A stretch of 64,000 nucleotides of DNA from Leeuwenhoekiella blandensis MED217 (GCF_000152985.1 NZ_CH672395.1:2734461-2798460), one strand, 5' to 3'. Positions 51,236 through 60,490 are shown, numbered from the stretch's first letter. Program-made: numbers and translations. Notes: generated from the letters alone by a model not told the origin.

Positions 51236-52864
51236 CAGACTGTCTCAAAACTTAGGATATTTCATTTAAAAAGATTAATTTCATGAATGGAATATCAACA
51301 AGGACAACCCCGCGAGCAACTTACCCTGTACACCACCTGTTTAGACGATATGATCCCTCAAGATAATAGTGTTCGTCTGATCGATCAATTTGTAAACCTA
51401 TTAGATCTTCAAGCGCTGGGCTTTCAATCCAAAGCCTCACAGGGCAGACCTCCCTATGATCCTGCAGATTTATTGAAGCTTTACATTTACGGCTATATGA
51501 ACCGGATGCGCTCTTCCCGCATCTTAGAAAAAGAATGCCTGCGCAATATCGAGGTCATCTGGTTGATCAAAAACCTACAGCCTGATCATAATACTATTGC
51601 CCGATTTAGAAAAGACAACCCAAAGGCTATTAAGCGCGTGTTCCGCCAGAGCGTGCAACTCGCACGTAACTTCAACCTGATCGGGGCTACGCTCATCGCC
51701 GGTGATTCTACTAAGCTCAGAGCCCAAAACAGCAAGAAGAATAACTACAACAAAAAGAAGATACAGCGCCATCTGGATTACATTGATAAAAAACTCGAAG
51801 AACATAACCGGGAACTGGCTAATGCTGATGGAGATCACAAAGAAGAAGTACAACAGCAAATACACACCCGTAAAGCTCAACGTGTAAAATACCAGCAGAT
51901 AAAAAACCAACTGGAGCAGGATACCTCTTCTCCCAATCCGCAACTATCGACCTCTGACCCTGACAGCAGACATCAAATTGTACGCGGGACCGTTACCGAA
52001 GTATGCTACACTGCACAAACCACCGTAGATGCTCAAAATAAAATCCTGATCGATTATAAACTCACCAACGCCAATGATAAAAAAGCAATGGGCGGTATGC
52101 TCGCCAGAGCTAAAACCATCTTACGCACAACCCACTTCACCGCCCTTTATGACAAAGGGTATCACACCGGAAGTGAGTTTCATACAGCAGATCATTTAGG
52201 CATTGCTACCTTGGTTGCCATACCTGCTATTGGAAGAAAAAGTCAGGCACCAAACCCCAGATACAACGCAGAGTATTTTAACTATAACTCAGATCCAGAC
52301 ACTTATACCTGTCCGCAGGGACATACACTAACCTCTAACGGGACCCAGTACAAAGCACGTAACTACACTTTTAAACAATACAAAACCAAAGCCTGCAAGA
52401 CCTGTGTGGTGCGGGAGAACTGTACCACTTCAAAAGTCAATGGAAAAGTAATACAGCGCAGTCAGTACACCCAGAACATTCAGGATAATGCCAAACGTAT
52501 TGCTCAAAGCGGTGAACTCTACAAAAGGCGGCAAGCACTAGTTGAGCATCCTTACGGCACCATAAAGCGTCAATGGGGATTTAATCATATCTTGACCAAA
52601 AAAGGAATACAAGCTGCTTCAGCAGATTTAGGTCTTATGCTGCTAGCTTATAATCTTAAAAGACTGTTCAAGCTAAAAGTATCTCTTGAGGCAGCGATAA
52701 AACATAGTTTTTTAAGTGTTTTAAAGCTATTAGAGGGCTTAGAAAGGCTCAAACCTAAAGTATATCACCAAAATACCCAAAACACCTCATATGCAGTTTT
52801 TGTTGGATATCGCATACACTTCAACTACTTTTAAAACATAAAAAGGTAGTTTTGAGACAGACTG
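51236..52864 (+). mobile_element. IS1182-family element, copy D (1629 bp)
   Basis: Same termini; CCGT at 51232-51235 and 52865-52868. Inserted in the R' box of site 11. Confidence 0.93.
51287..52834 (+). CDS. IS1182-family transposase, copy D
   Basis: Intact 515-residue frame, same protein as copies B, C and E. It shares the silent A at the GAAAGG position near the 3' end (about 52743) with copies B and E, whereas copies A and C have GAGAGG. These are two sub-lineages within the array. Confidence 0.93.
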   Translation: MEYQQGQPREQLTLYTTCLDDMIPQDNSVRLIDQFVNLLDLQALGFQSKASQGRPPYDPADLLKLYIYGYMNRMRSSRILEKECLRNIEVIWLIKNLQPDHNTIARFRKDNPKAIKRVFRQSVQLARNFNLIGATLIAGDSTKLRAQNSKKNNYNKKKIQRHLDYIDKKLEEHNRELANADGDHKEEVQQQIHTRKAQRVKYQQIKNQLEQDTSSPNPQLSTSDPDSRHQIVRGTVTEVCYTAQTTVDAQNKILIDYKLTNANDKKAMGGMLARAKTILRTTHFTALYDKGYHTGSEFHTADHLGIATLVAIPAIGRKSQAPNPRYNAEYFNYNSDPDTYTCPQGHTLTSNGTQYKARNYTFKQYKTKACKTCVVRENCTTSKVNGKVIQRSQYTQNIQDNAKRIAQSGELYKRRQALVEHPYGTIKRQWGFNHILTKKGIQAASADLGLMLLAYNLKRLFKLKVSLEAAIKHSFLSVLKLLEGLERLKPKVYHQNTQNTSYAVFVGYRIHFNYF

Positions 52865-52882
52865 CCGTTGTGAGTAATTTAA

Positions 52883-53467
52883 ATGAACATCGAAAACTCA
52901 ATAATATCAGAAATTTTTAAAGAAATCTCTTTTTCAAAAAAAGAAGAAAATCTTATTGAAAATAAACTTAAAAAACTCGATTTAAAAAAAGGAGTTACAA
53001 TATTAAAAGCAGACGATAAAGTCCTCAATCAATATTATGTTTACAATGGTTGTTTAAGAACTTACTTTATTGATAAATCTGGCAAAGAACATACTTTGCA
53101 ATTTGCCATTAATGATTGGTGGATAAGTGATTATACAGCTTTCTTCACAACAACTAAAGCAGTAATGTATATTGAAACTATTGAGGAAGCAACGATATAT
53201 CAAATTTCAAAAAAAAGTATGGAAGATTTATTCATAGAGATTCCACAATTAGAAACTTTTTTTAGAAAAAAAATGGAAAAAGCTTTTGCTAGTTTTCAAA
53301 AGAGGATATTAGCAAATTTGGCCCAGTCTGCTAAAGAAAGATATGTTTCGTTTATCAATACTTACCCAAATATTGAACAGACTGTAAAAAATTACCATAT
53401 AGCTTCTTATCTAGGAATTACTACCGAAACCTTAAGTAGAATTAGAAAAGAAATGTCTCTTAATTGA
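52883..53467 (+). CDS. Crp/Fnr-family regulator (cassette 12, first gene)
   Basis: 194 residues: an N-terminal cNMP-binding-like beta roll (GVTILKADDKVLNQYYVYNGCLRTYFIDKSGKEHTLQFAINDWWISDY) and a C-terminal helix-turn-helix (IASYLGITTETLSRIRKEM). The C-terminal domain is short, as in many Bacteroidota Crp-like proteins. It precedes a DJ-1-family gene with its own promoter-like box, so it may control that gene in response to an unknown small molecule or redox signal. Confidence 0.85.
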   Translation: MNIENSIISEIFKEISFSKKEENLIENKLKKLDLKKGVTILKADDKVLNQYYVYNGCLRTYFIDKSGKEHTLQFAINDWWISDYTAFFTTTKAVMYIETIEEATIYQISKKSMEDLFIEIPQLETFFRKKMEKAFASFQKRILANLAQSAKERYVSFINTYPNIEQTVKNYHIASYLGITTETLSRIRKEMSLN

Positions 53468-53509
53468 TTTTATTGACATACATCAATTTTCAGCACTTAA
53501 TTTGACTAT

Positions 53510-53517
53510 AATTTTGC
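53510..53517 (+). promoter_or_regulatory. -7 promoter element before the DJ-1-family gene
   Basis: TAATTTTG matches TAnnTTTG and lies 25 bases before the ATG at 53543. No clear -33 element is visible, which would be compatible with activator dependence on the adjacent Crp-family protein. Confidence 0.4.
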
Positions 53518-53542
53518 CTTTTTAAAACAAAATAATTCTCAA

Positions 53543-54349
53543 ATGAAAAGAATAACAACAATTATAATCGCTTTGGCTTTATTTTCGTCCTGTGGCAAAA
53601 ACACAAAAGAAACTAATTCTAATGAGCAAAAATTAAGTACTAACACAGAAACAGAAAAAAGTAAAACAATGAAAAAAGTATTATTTGTATTAACAAGTCA
53701 CGAAGATTTAGGAGATACTGGGCTCAAAACTGGTTTTTGGATAGAAGAGTTTGCAGCACCTTATTATTTATTAAAAGATAAAGGAATTGAAATTACTTTA
53801 GCATCTCCAAAAGGAGGACAACCTCCAATTGACCCAAAAAGTGCTTCTCCAGACTTTCAAACCCCAGCAACTGTAAGATTTAATGACGATAAAGAAACCC
53901 AAGAAGTCTTATCTAGAACAATAAGATTGGAAACTGCAAACCAAGCAGATTTTGACGCTGTATTTTATCCTGGTGGACACGGTCCTTTATGGGATTTAGC
54001 TGAAGATAAAAATTCAATTGCTTTAATAGAAGATTTTTATAAAAATAATAAACCAGTTGCTGCTGTTTGCCACGCTCCTGCTATTTTTAAACACACAAAA
54101 AATACAAATGGGACTTATTTGGTTAATGGCAAAAAAGTAACTGGATTTACAAACGGAGAAGAAGAAGCTGTTCAACTAACTTCTATTGTTCCATTTTTAG
54201 TAGAAGATATGCTAAAAAGTAATGGTGGAATTTACTCTAAAAAAGCAGATTGGAATCCTTATGCTGTTGAAGATGGTTTATTAATAACTGGACAAAACCC
54301 TGCCTCTTCTGAATTAGTAGCTGAACTTCTACTTAAGAAAATAAAGTAA
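53543..54349 (+). CDS. DJ-1/PfpI-family (Hsp31-like) lipoprotein
   Basis: 268 residues. Lipoprotein-type signal (KRITTIIIALALFSSCG) and then a DJ-1/PfpI domain: VLFVLTSHEDLGDTGLKTGFWIEEFAAPYYLL, the glutamate in FWIEEFAAP, VFYPGGHGPLWDLAED and the nucleophile cysteine in PVAAVCHAPAIF. The pattern is that of the Hsp31/glyoxalase III branch. It probably detoxifies reactive carbonyls or acts as a chaperone; export is suggested by the signal. An internal ATG at 53669 would give a cytosolic form. Confidence 0.87.
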   Translation: MKRITTIIIALALFSSCGKNTKETNSNEQKLSTNTETEKSKTMKKVLFVLTSHEDLGDTGLKTGFWIEEFAAPYYLLKDKGIEITLASPKGGQPPIDPKSASPDFQTPATVRFNDDKETQEVLSRTIRLETANQADFDAVFYPGGHGPLWDLAEDKNSIALIEDFYKNNKPVAAVCHAPAIFKHTKNTNGTYLVNGKKVTGFTNGEEEAVQLTSIVPFLVEDMLKSNGGIYSKKADWNPYAVEDGLLITGQNPASSELVAELLLKKIK

Positions 54350-54353
54350 AAAC

Positions 54354-54483
54354 TACTCACAACATTGTATAAAAGCAATAGCGGTTTGGGTTATAACTCA
54401 AACCGCTATTTTATTTTAATTAAGTATCTTGCTATTCGAATAGTGGAGCGTTTTAATCCGCTACTGCTCTTATACTAGACCGT
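54354..54483 (+). repeat. attC-like site 12, split by IS1182 copy E
   Basis: R'' TACTCACAAC matches the cassette 12 start TTGTGAGTA (52868). Arms: TTGTATAAAAGCAATAGCGG pairs with CCGCTACTGCTCTTATAC. A nested GGTTTGGGTTATAACTCAAACC hairpin (54391-54412) is present. Interrupted after ACCGT; resumes CCGTTGTGC at 56113. Confidence 0.87.
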
Positions 54484-56112
54484 CAGACTGTCTCAAAACT
54501 TAGGATATTTCATTTAAAAAGATTAATTTCATGAATGGAATATCAACAAGGACAACCCCGCGAGCAACTTACCCTGTACACCACCTGTTTAGACGATATG
54601 ATCCCTCAAGATAATAGTGTTCGTCTGATCGATCAATTTGTAAACCTATTAGATCTTCAAGCGCTGGGCTTTCAATCCAAAGCCTCACAGGGCAGACCTC
54701 CCTATGATCCTGCAGATTTATTGAAGCTTTACATTTACGGCTATATGAACCGGATGCGCTCTTCCCGCATCTTAGAAAAAGAATGCCTGCGCAATATCGA
54801 GGTCATCTGGTTGATCAAAAACCTACAGCCTGATCATAATACTATTGCCCGATTTAGAAAAGACAACCCAAAGGCTATTAAGCGCGTGTTCCGCCAGAGC
54901 GTGCAACTCGCACGTAACTTCAACCTGATCGGGGCTACGCTCATCGCCGGTGATTCTACTAAGCTCAGAGCCCAAAACAGCAAGAAGAATAACTACAACA
55001 AAAAGAAGATACAGCGCCATCTGGATTACATTGATAAAAAACTCGAAGAACATAACCGGGAACTGGCTAATGCTGATGGAGATCACAAAGAAGAAGTACA
55101 ACAGCAAATACACACCCGTAAAGCTCAACGTGTAAAATACCAGCAGATAAAAAACCAACTGGAGCAGGATACCTCTTCTCCCAATCCGCAACTATCGACC
55201 TCTGACCCTGACAGCAGACATCAAATTGTACGCGGGACCGTTACCGAAGTATGCTACACTGCACAAACCACCGTAGATGCTCAAAATAAAATCCTGATCG
55301 ATTATAAACTCACCAACGCCAATGATAAAAAAGCAATGGGCGGTATGCTCGCCAGAGCTAAAACCATCTTACGCACAACCCACTTCACCGCCCTTTATGA
55401 CAAAGGGTATCACACCGGAAGTGAGTTTCATACAGCAGATCATTTAGGCATTGCTACCTTGGTTGCCATACCTGCTATTGGAAGAAAAAGTCAGGCACCA
55501 AACCCCAGATACAACGCAGAGTATTTTAACTATAACTCAGATCCAGACACTTATACCTGTCCGCAGGGACATACACTAACCTCTAACGGGACCCAGTACA
55601 AAGCACGTAACTACACTTTTAAACAATACAAAACCAAAGCCTGCAAGACCTGTGTGGTGCGGGAGAACTGTACCACTTCAAAAGTCAATGGAAAAGTAAT
55701 ACAGCGCAGTCAGTACACCCAGAACATTCAGGATAATGCCAAACGTATTGCTCAAAGCGGTGAACTCTACAAAAGGCGGCAAGCACTAGTTGAGCATCCT
55801 TACGGCACCATAAAGCGTCAATGGGGATTTAATCATATCTTGACCAAAAAAGGAATACAAGCTGCTTCAGCAGATTTAGGTCTTATGCTGCTAGCTTATA
55901 ATCTTAAAAGACTGTTCAAGCTAAAAGTATCTCTTGAGGCAGCGATAAAACATAGTTTTTTAAGTGTTTTAAAGCTATTAGAGGGCTTAGAAAGGCTCAA
56001 ACCTAAAGTATATCACCAAAATACCCAAAACACCTCATATGCAGTTTTTGTTGGATATCGCATACACTTCAACTACTTTTAAAACATAAAAAGGTAGTTT
56101 TGAGACAGACTG
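54484..56112 (+). mobile_element. IS1182-family element, copy E (1629 bp)
   Basis: Same termini; CCGT at 54480-54483 and 56113-56116. Inserted in the R' box of site 12. Confidence 0.93.
54535..56082 (+). CDS. IS1182-family transposase, copy E
   Basis: Intact 515-residue frame, identical in motifs to copies B-D. The last of five copies in the same orientation as the array. Confidence 0.93.
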   Translation: MEYQQGQPREQLTLYTTCLDDMIPQDNSVRLIDQFVNLLDLQALGFQSKASQGRPPYDPADLLKLYIYGYMNRMRSSRILEKECLRNIEVIWLIKNLQPDHNTIARFRKDNPKAIKRVFRQSVQLARNFNLIGATLIAGDSTKLRAQNSKKNNYNKKKIQRHLDYIDKKLEEHNRELANADGDHKEEVQQQIHTRKAQRVKYQQIKNQLEQDTSSPNPQLSTSDPDSRHQIVRGTVTEVCYTAQTTVDAQNKILIDYKLTNANDKKAMGGMLARAKTILRTTHFTALYDKGYHTGSEFHTADHLGIATLVAIPAIGRKSQAPNPRYNAEYFNYNSDPDTYTCPQGHTLTSNGTQYKARNYTFKQYKTKACKTCVVRENCTTSKVNGKVIQRSQYTQNIQDNAKRIAQSGELYKRRQALVEHPYGTIKRQWGFNHILTKKGIQAASADLGLMLLAYNLKRLFKLKVSLEAAIKHSFLSVLKLLEGLERLKPKVYHQNTQNTSYAVFVGYRIHFNYF

Positions 56113-56147
56113 CCGTTGTGCGTAAGCTGACCAAACCAAGAAACTTA

Positions 56148-56999
56148 ATGATTAATCAAGAAAATATATATCAGCTTTTACAAAAAGAAAATTGGACTGA
56201 ATTAATCGGAATATTCTACCAAAATAAGGATTTAATAAAAAAAGACCTATTACTTCAAACCGCATCGGAAACTACTATTTCTGTTATGGTTCAAAAAGCA
56301 ATGGAATTAGAGACTGATTCAGATTTTGTTGAAAATTTAGGTCAACTGACTTTGTTGAATGCTGGACATTTTATAAAACTAAAACCCGAACAAGACGAAG
56401 CCATTAATGTCGCAATTGCAAATGCAAAAATTGACAACTTATCTCTTGCTTATAATTATGCCAAAAAATATCCTGACAATGAGGTTTCTAAAAGTATAAT
56501 TACTAAATACCATAAAGAGTTTCCGAAAGAAATTAGCAACAGTTCTAAAAATCGAATTCTAACAACTGAAAATACTCTTGACGAAAACGGAATTGATGCT
56601 CGGAAATCAATGTTTAACTCTTATCAGGAAAGTGAGTTTTTTGTAGCTCTAAAAAGAGTTTTTGACACTTACCAAGTTTATCCAAATGTAGCTTTGAGCA
56701 ATGTAATCGAGTATGATTTAATTAAAAACCAACTAAATCAAACTGAACGGAATTTTTTCTTCAAATCGTCTATCGACTTTGCAGTTTTTGAGCCTTTCAA
56801 AAATTATTATCCAATTTATTTTTTCGAACTCGATAGTATTTATCACGACACAAAAGAACAAAAAGAAAAAGATAAAATGAAAGACAAAATTTTGAGTCTC
56901 TCAAATTCAAAACTTTATCGGATTAGAAAACGAGATAAAACTGTTAGTGAAGCGGAATTTGAAGAAATAATACGAGAAATAAGAAAATTAACGGAATGA
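56148..56999 (+). CDS. Hypothetical protein (cassette 13)
   Basis: 283 residues from ATG 56148; the longer open frame begins inside the IS. All-helical appearance (NIYQLLQKENWTELIGIFYQNKDLIKKDLLLQTAS...), with a stretch SSIDFAVFEPFKNYYPIYFFELDSIYHD that could belong to the DUF2726-type nuclease-like group, but I cannot confirm that. No signal peptide. Bounded by TTGTGCGTA (56116) and TACGCACAA (57008), the same box sequence as cassette 9. Confidence 0.6.
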   Translation: MINQENIYQLLQKENWTELIGIFYQNKDLIKKDLLLQTASETTISVMVQKAMELETDSDFVENLGQLTLLNAGHFIKLKPEQDEAINVAIANAKIDNLSLAYNYAKKYPDNEVSKSIITKYHKEFPKEISNSSKNRILTTENTLDENGIDARKSMFNSYQESEFFVALKRVFDTYQVYPNVALSNVIEYDLIKNQLNQTERNFFFKSSIDFAVFEPFKNYYPIYFFELDSIYHDTKEQKEKDKMKDKILSLSNSKLYRIRKRDKTVSEAEFEEIIREIRKLTE

Positions 57000-57007
57000 A
57001 AAAAGCC

Positions 57008-57030
57008 TACGCACAACAACGTATCCTATG
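57008..57030 (+). repeat. attC-like site 13, truncated
   Basis: R'' TACGCACAACAACGTAT is present and then the sequence departs from the pattern (CCTATGAAAAGCC). The palindrome and the CCGTT end are missing. The array was cut here by later rearrangement. Confidence 0.7.
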
Positions 57031-57327
57031 AAAAGCCCTAGTCCAGTTCTTTAAAGTTAATATTTTATTTTTAATCACTTCATAATGTTGATTTTGGGGT
57101 GTTGAATCGTTGATAATTCCGATAGGATTATCAATCATTCAATACCTATATAACTTGCTCGGCATCCTATATGTGATACGCGCATCTTGGCGGTTCACCA
57201 GCATCTGTATGATTATAAGCTATAATAAACTGGTCACTTGCTAACCGATGTGATCTAAACTCAAGTAGTCACCTACGTTGTTTTGTGATCCAGATTTTGC
57301 TACTTCTATGTGGAATTACTACATTAG
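57031..57327. other. Unassigned sequence between truncated attC and IS3-family element
   Basis: About 300 bases without a gene. AGTCCAGT near 57039 resembles the terminal repeat of the following IS (ACTGGACT inverted), so part of it may be a remnant of a related element. Nothing else recognised. Confidence 0.35.
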
Positions 57328-57378
57328 ACTGGACATAGAGTTGAATGAATATTATTGCAAGTTGTTAACTTAGCAATC

Positions 57379-57693
57379 ATGAGACGTAAAGCCAAACATT
57401 ACACTTTAGAGTTTAAGCAAAAAGCAGTAGAATTAAGTTACGCCAAAGGCAGTGTAGCACAGGTTTGTGAGGACCTGGATATCTTACCTGCTGTTCTTTA
57501 CCGGTGGCGTAAAGAGCAAAAGAATTATGGTAAAAATAGTTTTCCCGGCCGTGGTAACCCTAAAATGACCGATCAACAAAAAGAGATAGCCCGTTTAAAG
57601 AAACAGCTCAAAGAAGCCGAATTAGAACGTGATATCTTAAAAAAGGCGATTGGCATCTTCTCCGCGAGCGACAAGAAAAATACAGGTTCATAA
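57379..57693 (+). CDS. IS3-family OrfA (type 2)
   Basis: 104 residues from ATG 57379: helix-turn-helix (YTLEFKQKAVELSYAKGSVAQVCEDLDILPAVLYRWRKEQ) and a leucine-zipper-like end (EIARLKKQLKEAELERDILKKAIGIF). The TTAAAAAAGG run about 57638-57647 permits a -1 shift that continues open (GDWHLLRERQEKYRFIKQHR) directly into OrfB, the usual way IS3 elements make transposase. Confidence 0.9.
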   Translation: MRRKAKHYTLEFKQKAVELSYAKGSVAQVCEDLDILPAVLYRWRKEQKNYGKNSFPGRGNPKMTDQQKEIARLKKQLKEAELERDILKKAIGIFSASDKKNTGS

Positions 57694-57704
57694 AACAGCA
57701 TCGT

Positions 57705-58559
57705 ATGAAATTTCCTGTTGAGAAGATGTGCACTATGTTAGCCGTGAGTAAAAGCGGTTATTACCACTGGTTGAAATCTGGTCCTAGCACCCTTTGGAAA
57801 GAAAATCAGAAGCTCTCTTCATTAATCAAAGATATATTTGAAGATAGTCACCAAAGCTATGGAGCTCCTAGAATAAAGGCTGAATTGAAAGCTTTGGGCT
57901 TTAAGGTATCAAAGCCTCGGGTAGCCCGTATAATGAAGGCAAACTATTTATACGCTAAGAGGAAGCGTAAGTTTAAAGCCACCACCGATAGTAACCATAA
58001 ATATCCCATAGCACCAAACTTGTTGAACCAATGCTTTAATGTAGCCAGGGCTAATCAAGTATGGGTAAGCGATATTACCTATGTTCAGACCAATCAGGGT
58101 TGGAGTTACCTAACAGTGATCATTGATCTATTCAATAGAAAAGTTATAGGATGGGCTTTAAGTGATACCCTAAATACTGAGGATACTGTTATAAAAGCTT
58201 GGCAGATGGCTATTAAAAATACCACACTAACACAACCTTTGATATTCCATTCAGACCAAGGTATCCAATATGCCAGCCAAAGATTTACTAATCTACTTAA
58301 AAGCTATAATGACCTGGTAAAACAATCGATGAGTAGAAAAGGTAATTGCTGGGACAATGCCGTAGCTGAATCCTTTTTTAAATCTCTGAAAGTAGAATGG
58401 GTATATTGGCATAAATACAAGCTTAAATCACAGGCAGAGTTATCTATCTTTCAGTGGATAGAAACCTGGTACAATACCAGAAGAAGACATTCCTACTTAG
58501 GAAACAGAACTATTAAAGAATTTGAAATAGATATGTATAATCAAAAACTAGCAGCATAG
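57705..58559 (+). CDS. IS3-family transposase OrfB (type 2)
   Basis: 284 residues with an HTH_21-type region (SSLIKDIFEDSHQSYGAPRIKAELKALGFKVSKPRVARIMK) and the rve DDE core: D in VWVSDITYVQTNQGWSYLTVIIDLFNRKVIGW, D in IFHSDQGIQYAS and E in NCWDNAVAESFFKSLKVEWV. Intact and probably active as the frameshifted OrfAB product. Confidence 0.92.
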   Translation: MKFPVEKMCTMLAVSKSGYYHWLKSGPSTLWKENQKLSSLIKDIFEDSHQSYGAPRIKAELKALGFKVSKPRVARIMKANYLYAKRKRKFKATTDSNHKYPIAPNLLNQCFNVARANQVWVSDITYVQTNQGWSYLTVIIDLFNRKVIGWALSDTLNTEDTVIKAWQMAIKNTTLTQPLIFHSDQGIQYASQRFTNLLKSYNDLVKQSMSRKGNCWDNAVAESFFKSLKVEWVYWHKYKLKSQAELSIFQWIETWYNTRRRHSYLGNRTIKEFEIDMYNQKLAA

Positions 58560-58621
58560 TCACTCAACTTAAAGTCCAGTTTTTTGTTGCAAGTCCAATG
58601 TTGAGCTTTGTTATTGGTTTA

Positions 58622-59300
58622 TTATTCTACAATCCCTATCTCATAGGGAATTCCTGTTTTAATTACAGCTAAGGTGCGGCTTAGTAATTTACGAGCTACC
58701 TTAACGATTATTGATTTTACGTTCTTACCTTGATGTTTGCGATAATACTCTTGCATTACCGGGTCTGTCCTGATCGCTTGCCAAGAAGCCTCAATAAAAT
58801 AACTGCGTATCAAGCGGTGTGCTCGCATACTCACACCCGTATGCCTTAGGGTATCACCACTTTGATAAATACCTGGGGCTAAACCTACATAGCCCGCCAG
58901 ATGCTTTATGTTCTTAAAGCGTCGCAGATCTCCAAGCTCACTCAGTATACCACTGGCCACAATAGGACCTATGCCCGGTATACTGCGCAATAGCATATAA
59001 TCGTGTTTAAAATGTGTTTTAGTGTGTCTTCTAAGTAACGTAGATACATCCCGAAACTCTTGATCTATAAACCGAAAACTACGCATACGGCTGCGTAAAA
59101 CTTCTGTGCCTGTATCATATTCAAACTTCAAGTCATCTAACCAATATCTAAAATTATGACTCCAGTGATCATTGTCGTACTCCGGTGGTATTTCTATACC
59201 ATAATACAGCAGTTGCATTTTAATATAACTCTTGATCTGACGCATATCTTTAACCAGATCATTGCGTCGACGAAAGAGGCTGCGCAATTGCTCACGACAT
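58622..59300 (-). pseudogene. IS110-family transposase remnant (C-terminal part)
   Basis: About 226 codons of a second IS110 lineage, different from the array copies: LLRSIPGIGPIVASGILSELGDLRRFKNIKHLAGYVGLAPGIYQSGDTLRHTGVSMRAHRLIR is the IS116/IS110 C-terminal domain. The 5' end, with the DEDD catalytic region, is lost at the IS3 boundary (59301). The ~38 residues read upstream of that point come from IS3 sequence. Confidence 0.82.
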
Positions 59301-59360
59301 TGTATGCTTCCCTTAAAACCGAACTGTTTAGAAGTGTAATAATTCTTAATTTTAAACAGT

Positions 59361-59627
59361 ATGAGACGAAGCAAATTCACACCTACACAGATTGCAAAAA
59401 TTTTAAAGGAGTTCGACAACGGTAAGAGTGTTGAAGAAATTAGCCGCGAATACGGTGTCAGTACCTCTACCTTTTATAAATGGCGTTCTAAATACGCTGG
59501 TATGAGCAGCAAAGAACTTAAGCGTATTAAGGAGCTCGAAGCTGAAAACGCCCGTCTAAAGCAGATGTATGCCTCTTTAGCACTAGACCACCAAATGGCA
59601 AAAGAGATTATTGAAAAAAAGCTCTAA
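59361..59627 (+). CDS. IS3-family OrfA, copy 2
   Basis: 88 residues identical to the copy at 31779-32045, with the helix-turn-helix and leucine-zipper-like tail, and the A7G slippery run before the stop. Confidence 0.92.
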   Translation: MRRSKFTPTQIAKILKEFDNGKSVEEISREYGVSTSTFYKWRSKYAGMSSKELKRIKELEAENARLKQMYASLALDHQMAKEIIEKKL

Positions 59628-59692
59628 AGCCCTGCCGTAAACGCACCATAGCTAAAGAACTTATCCGCTACGGCATCAGTAGGGCGTGCCGA

Positions 59693-60490
59693 GTGCTTAA
59701 TATGAGTAAAAGTGTTTACTATTATAAGCCATTACCCAAGGATGATACTCCTATAGAGAAGGCTCTTAGAGACAAAGCAGAAGAACATTCAGAAGAGGGT
59801 TTCTGGAAAGCCTACTGGCGTATCCGTAACGAAGGAAAGCCTTGGAATCATAAGCGGGTACACAGGGTGTATGTATCTTTAGGGCTTCCTTTAAGAAGAA
59901 AAGCAAAGAAGCGCCTGCCCGCGCGTATACAGGAGCCTTTGGAGATTCCTGAAGAATTGAATGATACTTGGAGTATTGATTTCGTAAGCGATGTCCTAGA
60001 AAACAAGAGACGTTTTAGATCTTTTAACGTAATAGACGATTTTAATCGAGAGGCACTACATATTGAAGTAGACTTTTCATTGACTAGTAATCGGGTAGTC
60101 TGGGTACTCAATCACCTAATCAACCGACGGGGCAAGCCAAACAGGATCAGGATGGACAATGGTCCTGAATTCATAGCAAACCTAACTGCTGAATGGAGTA
60201 AAATGCATGAAATTGAATTTAAATACATACAACCAGGCAAACCTACTCAAAATGCTTTTGTAGAACGCTTTAATGGCTCCTATCGCAGAGGTGTCCTAGA
60301 TAAATATATCTTTGAAAATATTGATCAGGTAAGGGAACAAACTCAAATATGGATGGAAGATTACAATAAATATCGTCCCCATGACTCACTGGGCAAAATA
60401 GCACCAGTGCAATACGCAAAACTCCATTCTCTTGGGGCTAGCCCCAAGAGAATGAATAACAATAATTTTAAACCAGTTTTGGAAAATTAA
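59693..60490 (+). CDS. IS3-family transposase OrfB, copy 2
   Basis: 265 residues, differing from copy 1 at three positions visible by eye (IEKAL for IEQAL, MNNNN for MKNNN, and the last residue N for D). DDE residues are intact. Expressed by -1 frameshift from OrfA. Confidence 0.92.
   Translation: MLNMSKSVYYYKPLPKDDTPIEKALRDKAEEHSEEGFWKAYWRIRNEGKPWNHKRVHRVYVSLGLPLRRKAKKRLPARIQEPLEIPEELNDTWSIDFVSDVLENKRRFRSFNVIDDFNREALHIEVDFSLTSNRVVWVLNHLINRRGKPNRIRMDNGPEFIANLTAEWSKMHEIEFKYIQPGKPTQNAFVERFNGSYRRGVLDKYIFENIDQVREQTQIWMEDYNKYRPHDSLGKIAPVQYAKLHSLGASPKRMNNNNFKPVLEN

Larger units (their letters stand above)
22688..57030 (+). mobile_element. Integron-like gene cassette array, at least 13 cassettes
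   Basis: Cassette boundaries read from the sequence (first base after the crossover G): 22688, 24011, 24835, 28668, 33082, 37440, 39379, 39695, 41221, 45180, 45973, 52868, 56116. Each starts with TTxxxxxxx, and the same bases reappear as the reverse complement just before AAC(A)AC/TG at its 3' end, for example TTAGCACCA and TGGTGCTAA, or TTGTAGGCA and TGCCTACAA. A palindromic site then follows and ends CCGTT. All cassettes except the second read away from the recombinase. Seven IS copies sit inside the sites. The array is cut at its far end by an insertion-sequence cluster. Confidence 0.85.
57328..58580 (+). mobile_element. IS3-family element (about 1253 bp), type 2
   Basis: Imperfect terminal repeats: ACTGGACATAGAGTTGAATGA at the left, written as ACTGGACATAGAG plus TTGAATGA, and ACTCAACTTAAAGTCCAGT at the right. 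Contains orfA and orfB with a slippery A6G. Different from the IS3 element at 30890 and 59301. I could not confirm a target duplication. Confidence 0.75.

Noticed and set aside
23831..57030. Repeated palindromic units considered as a CRISPR array or as terminators
   Set aside because: The units are 115-190 bases, separated by whole genes rather than short spacers, and lack the T tract of terminators. The start/end box complementarity fits attC-like sites better.
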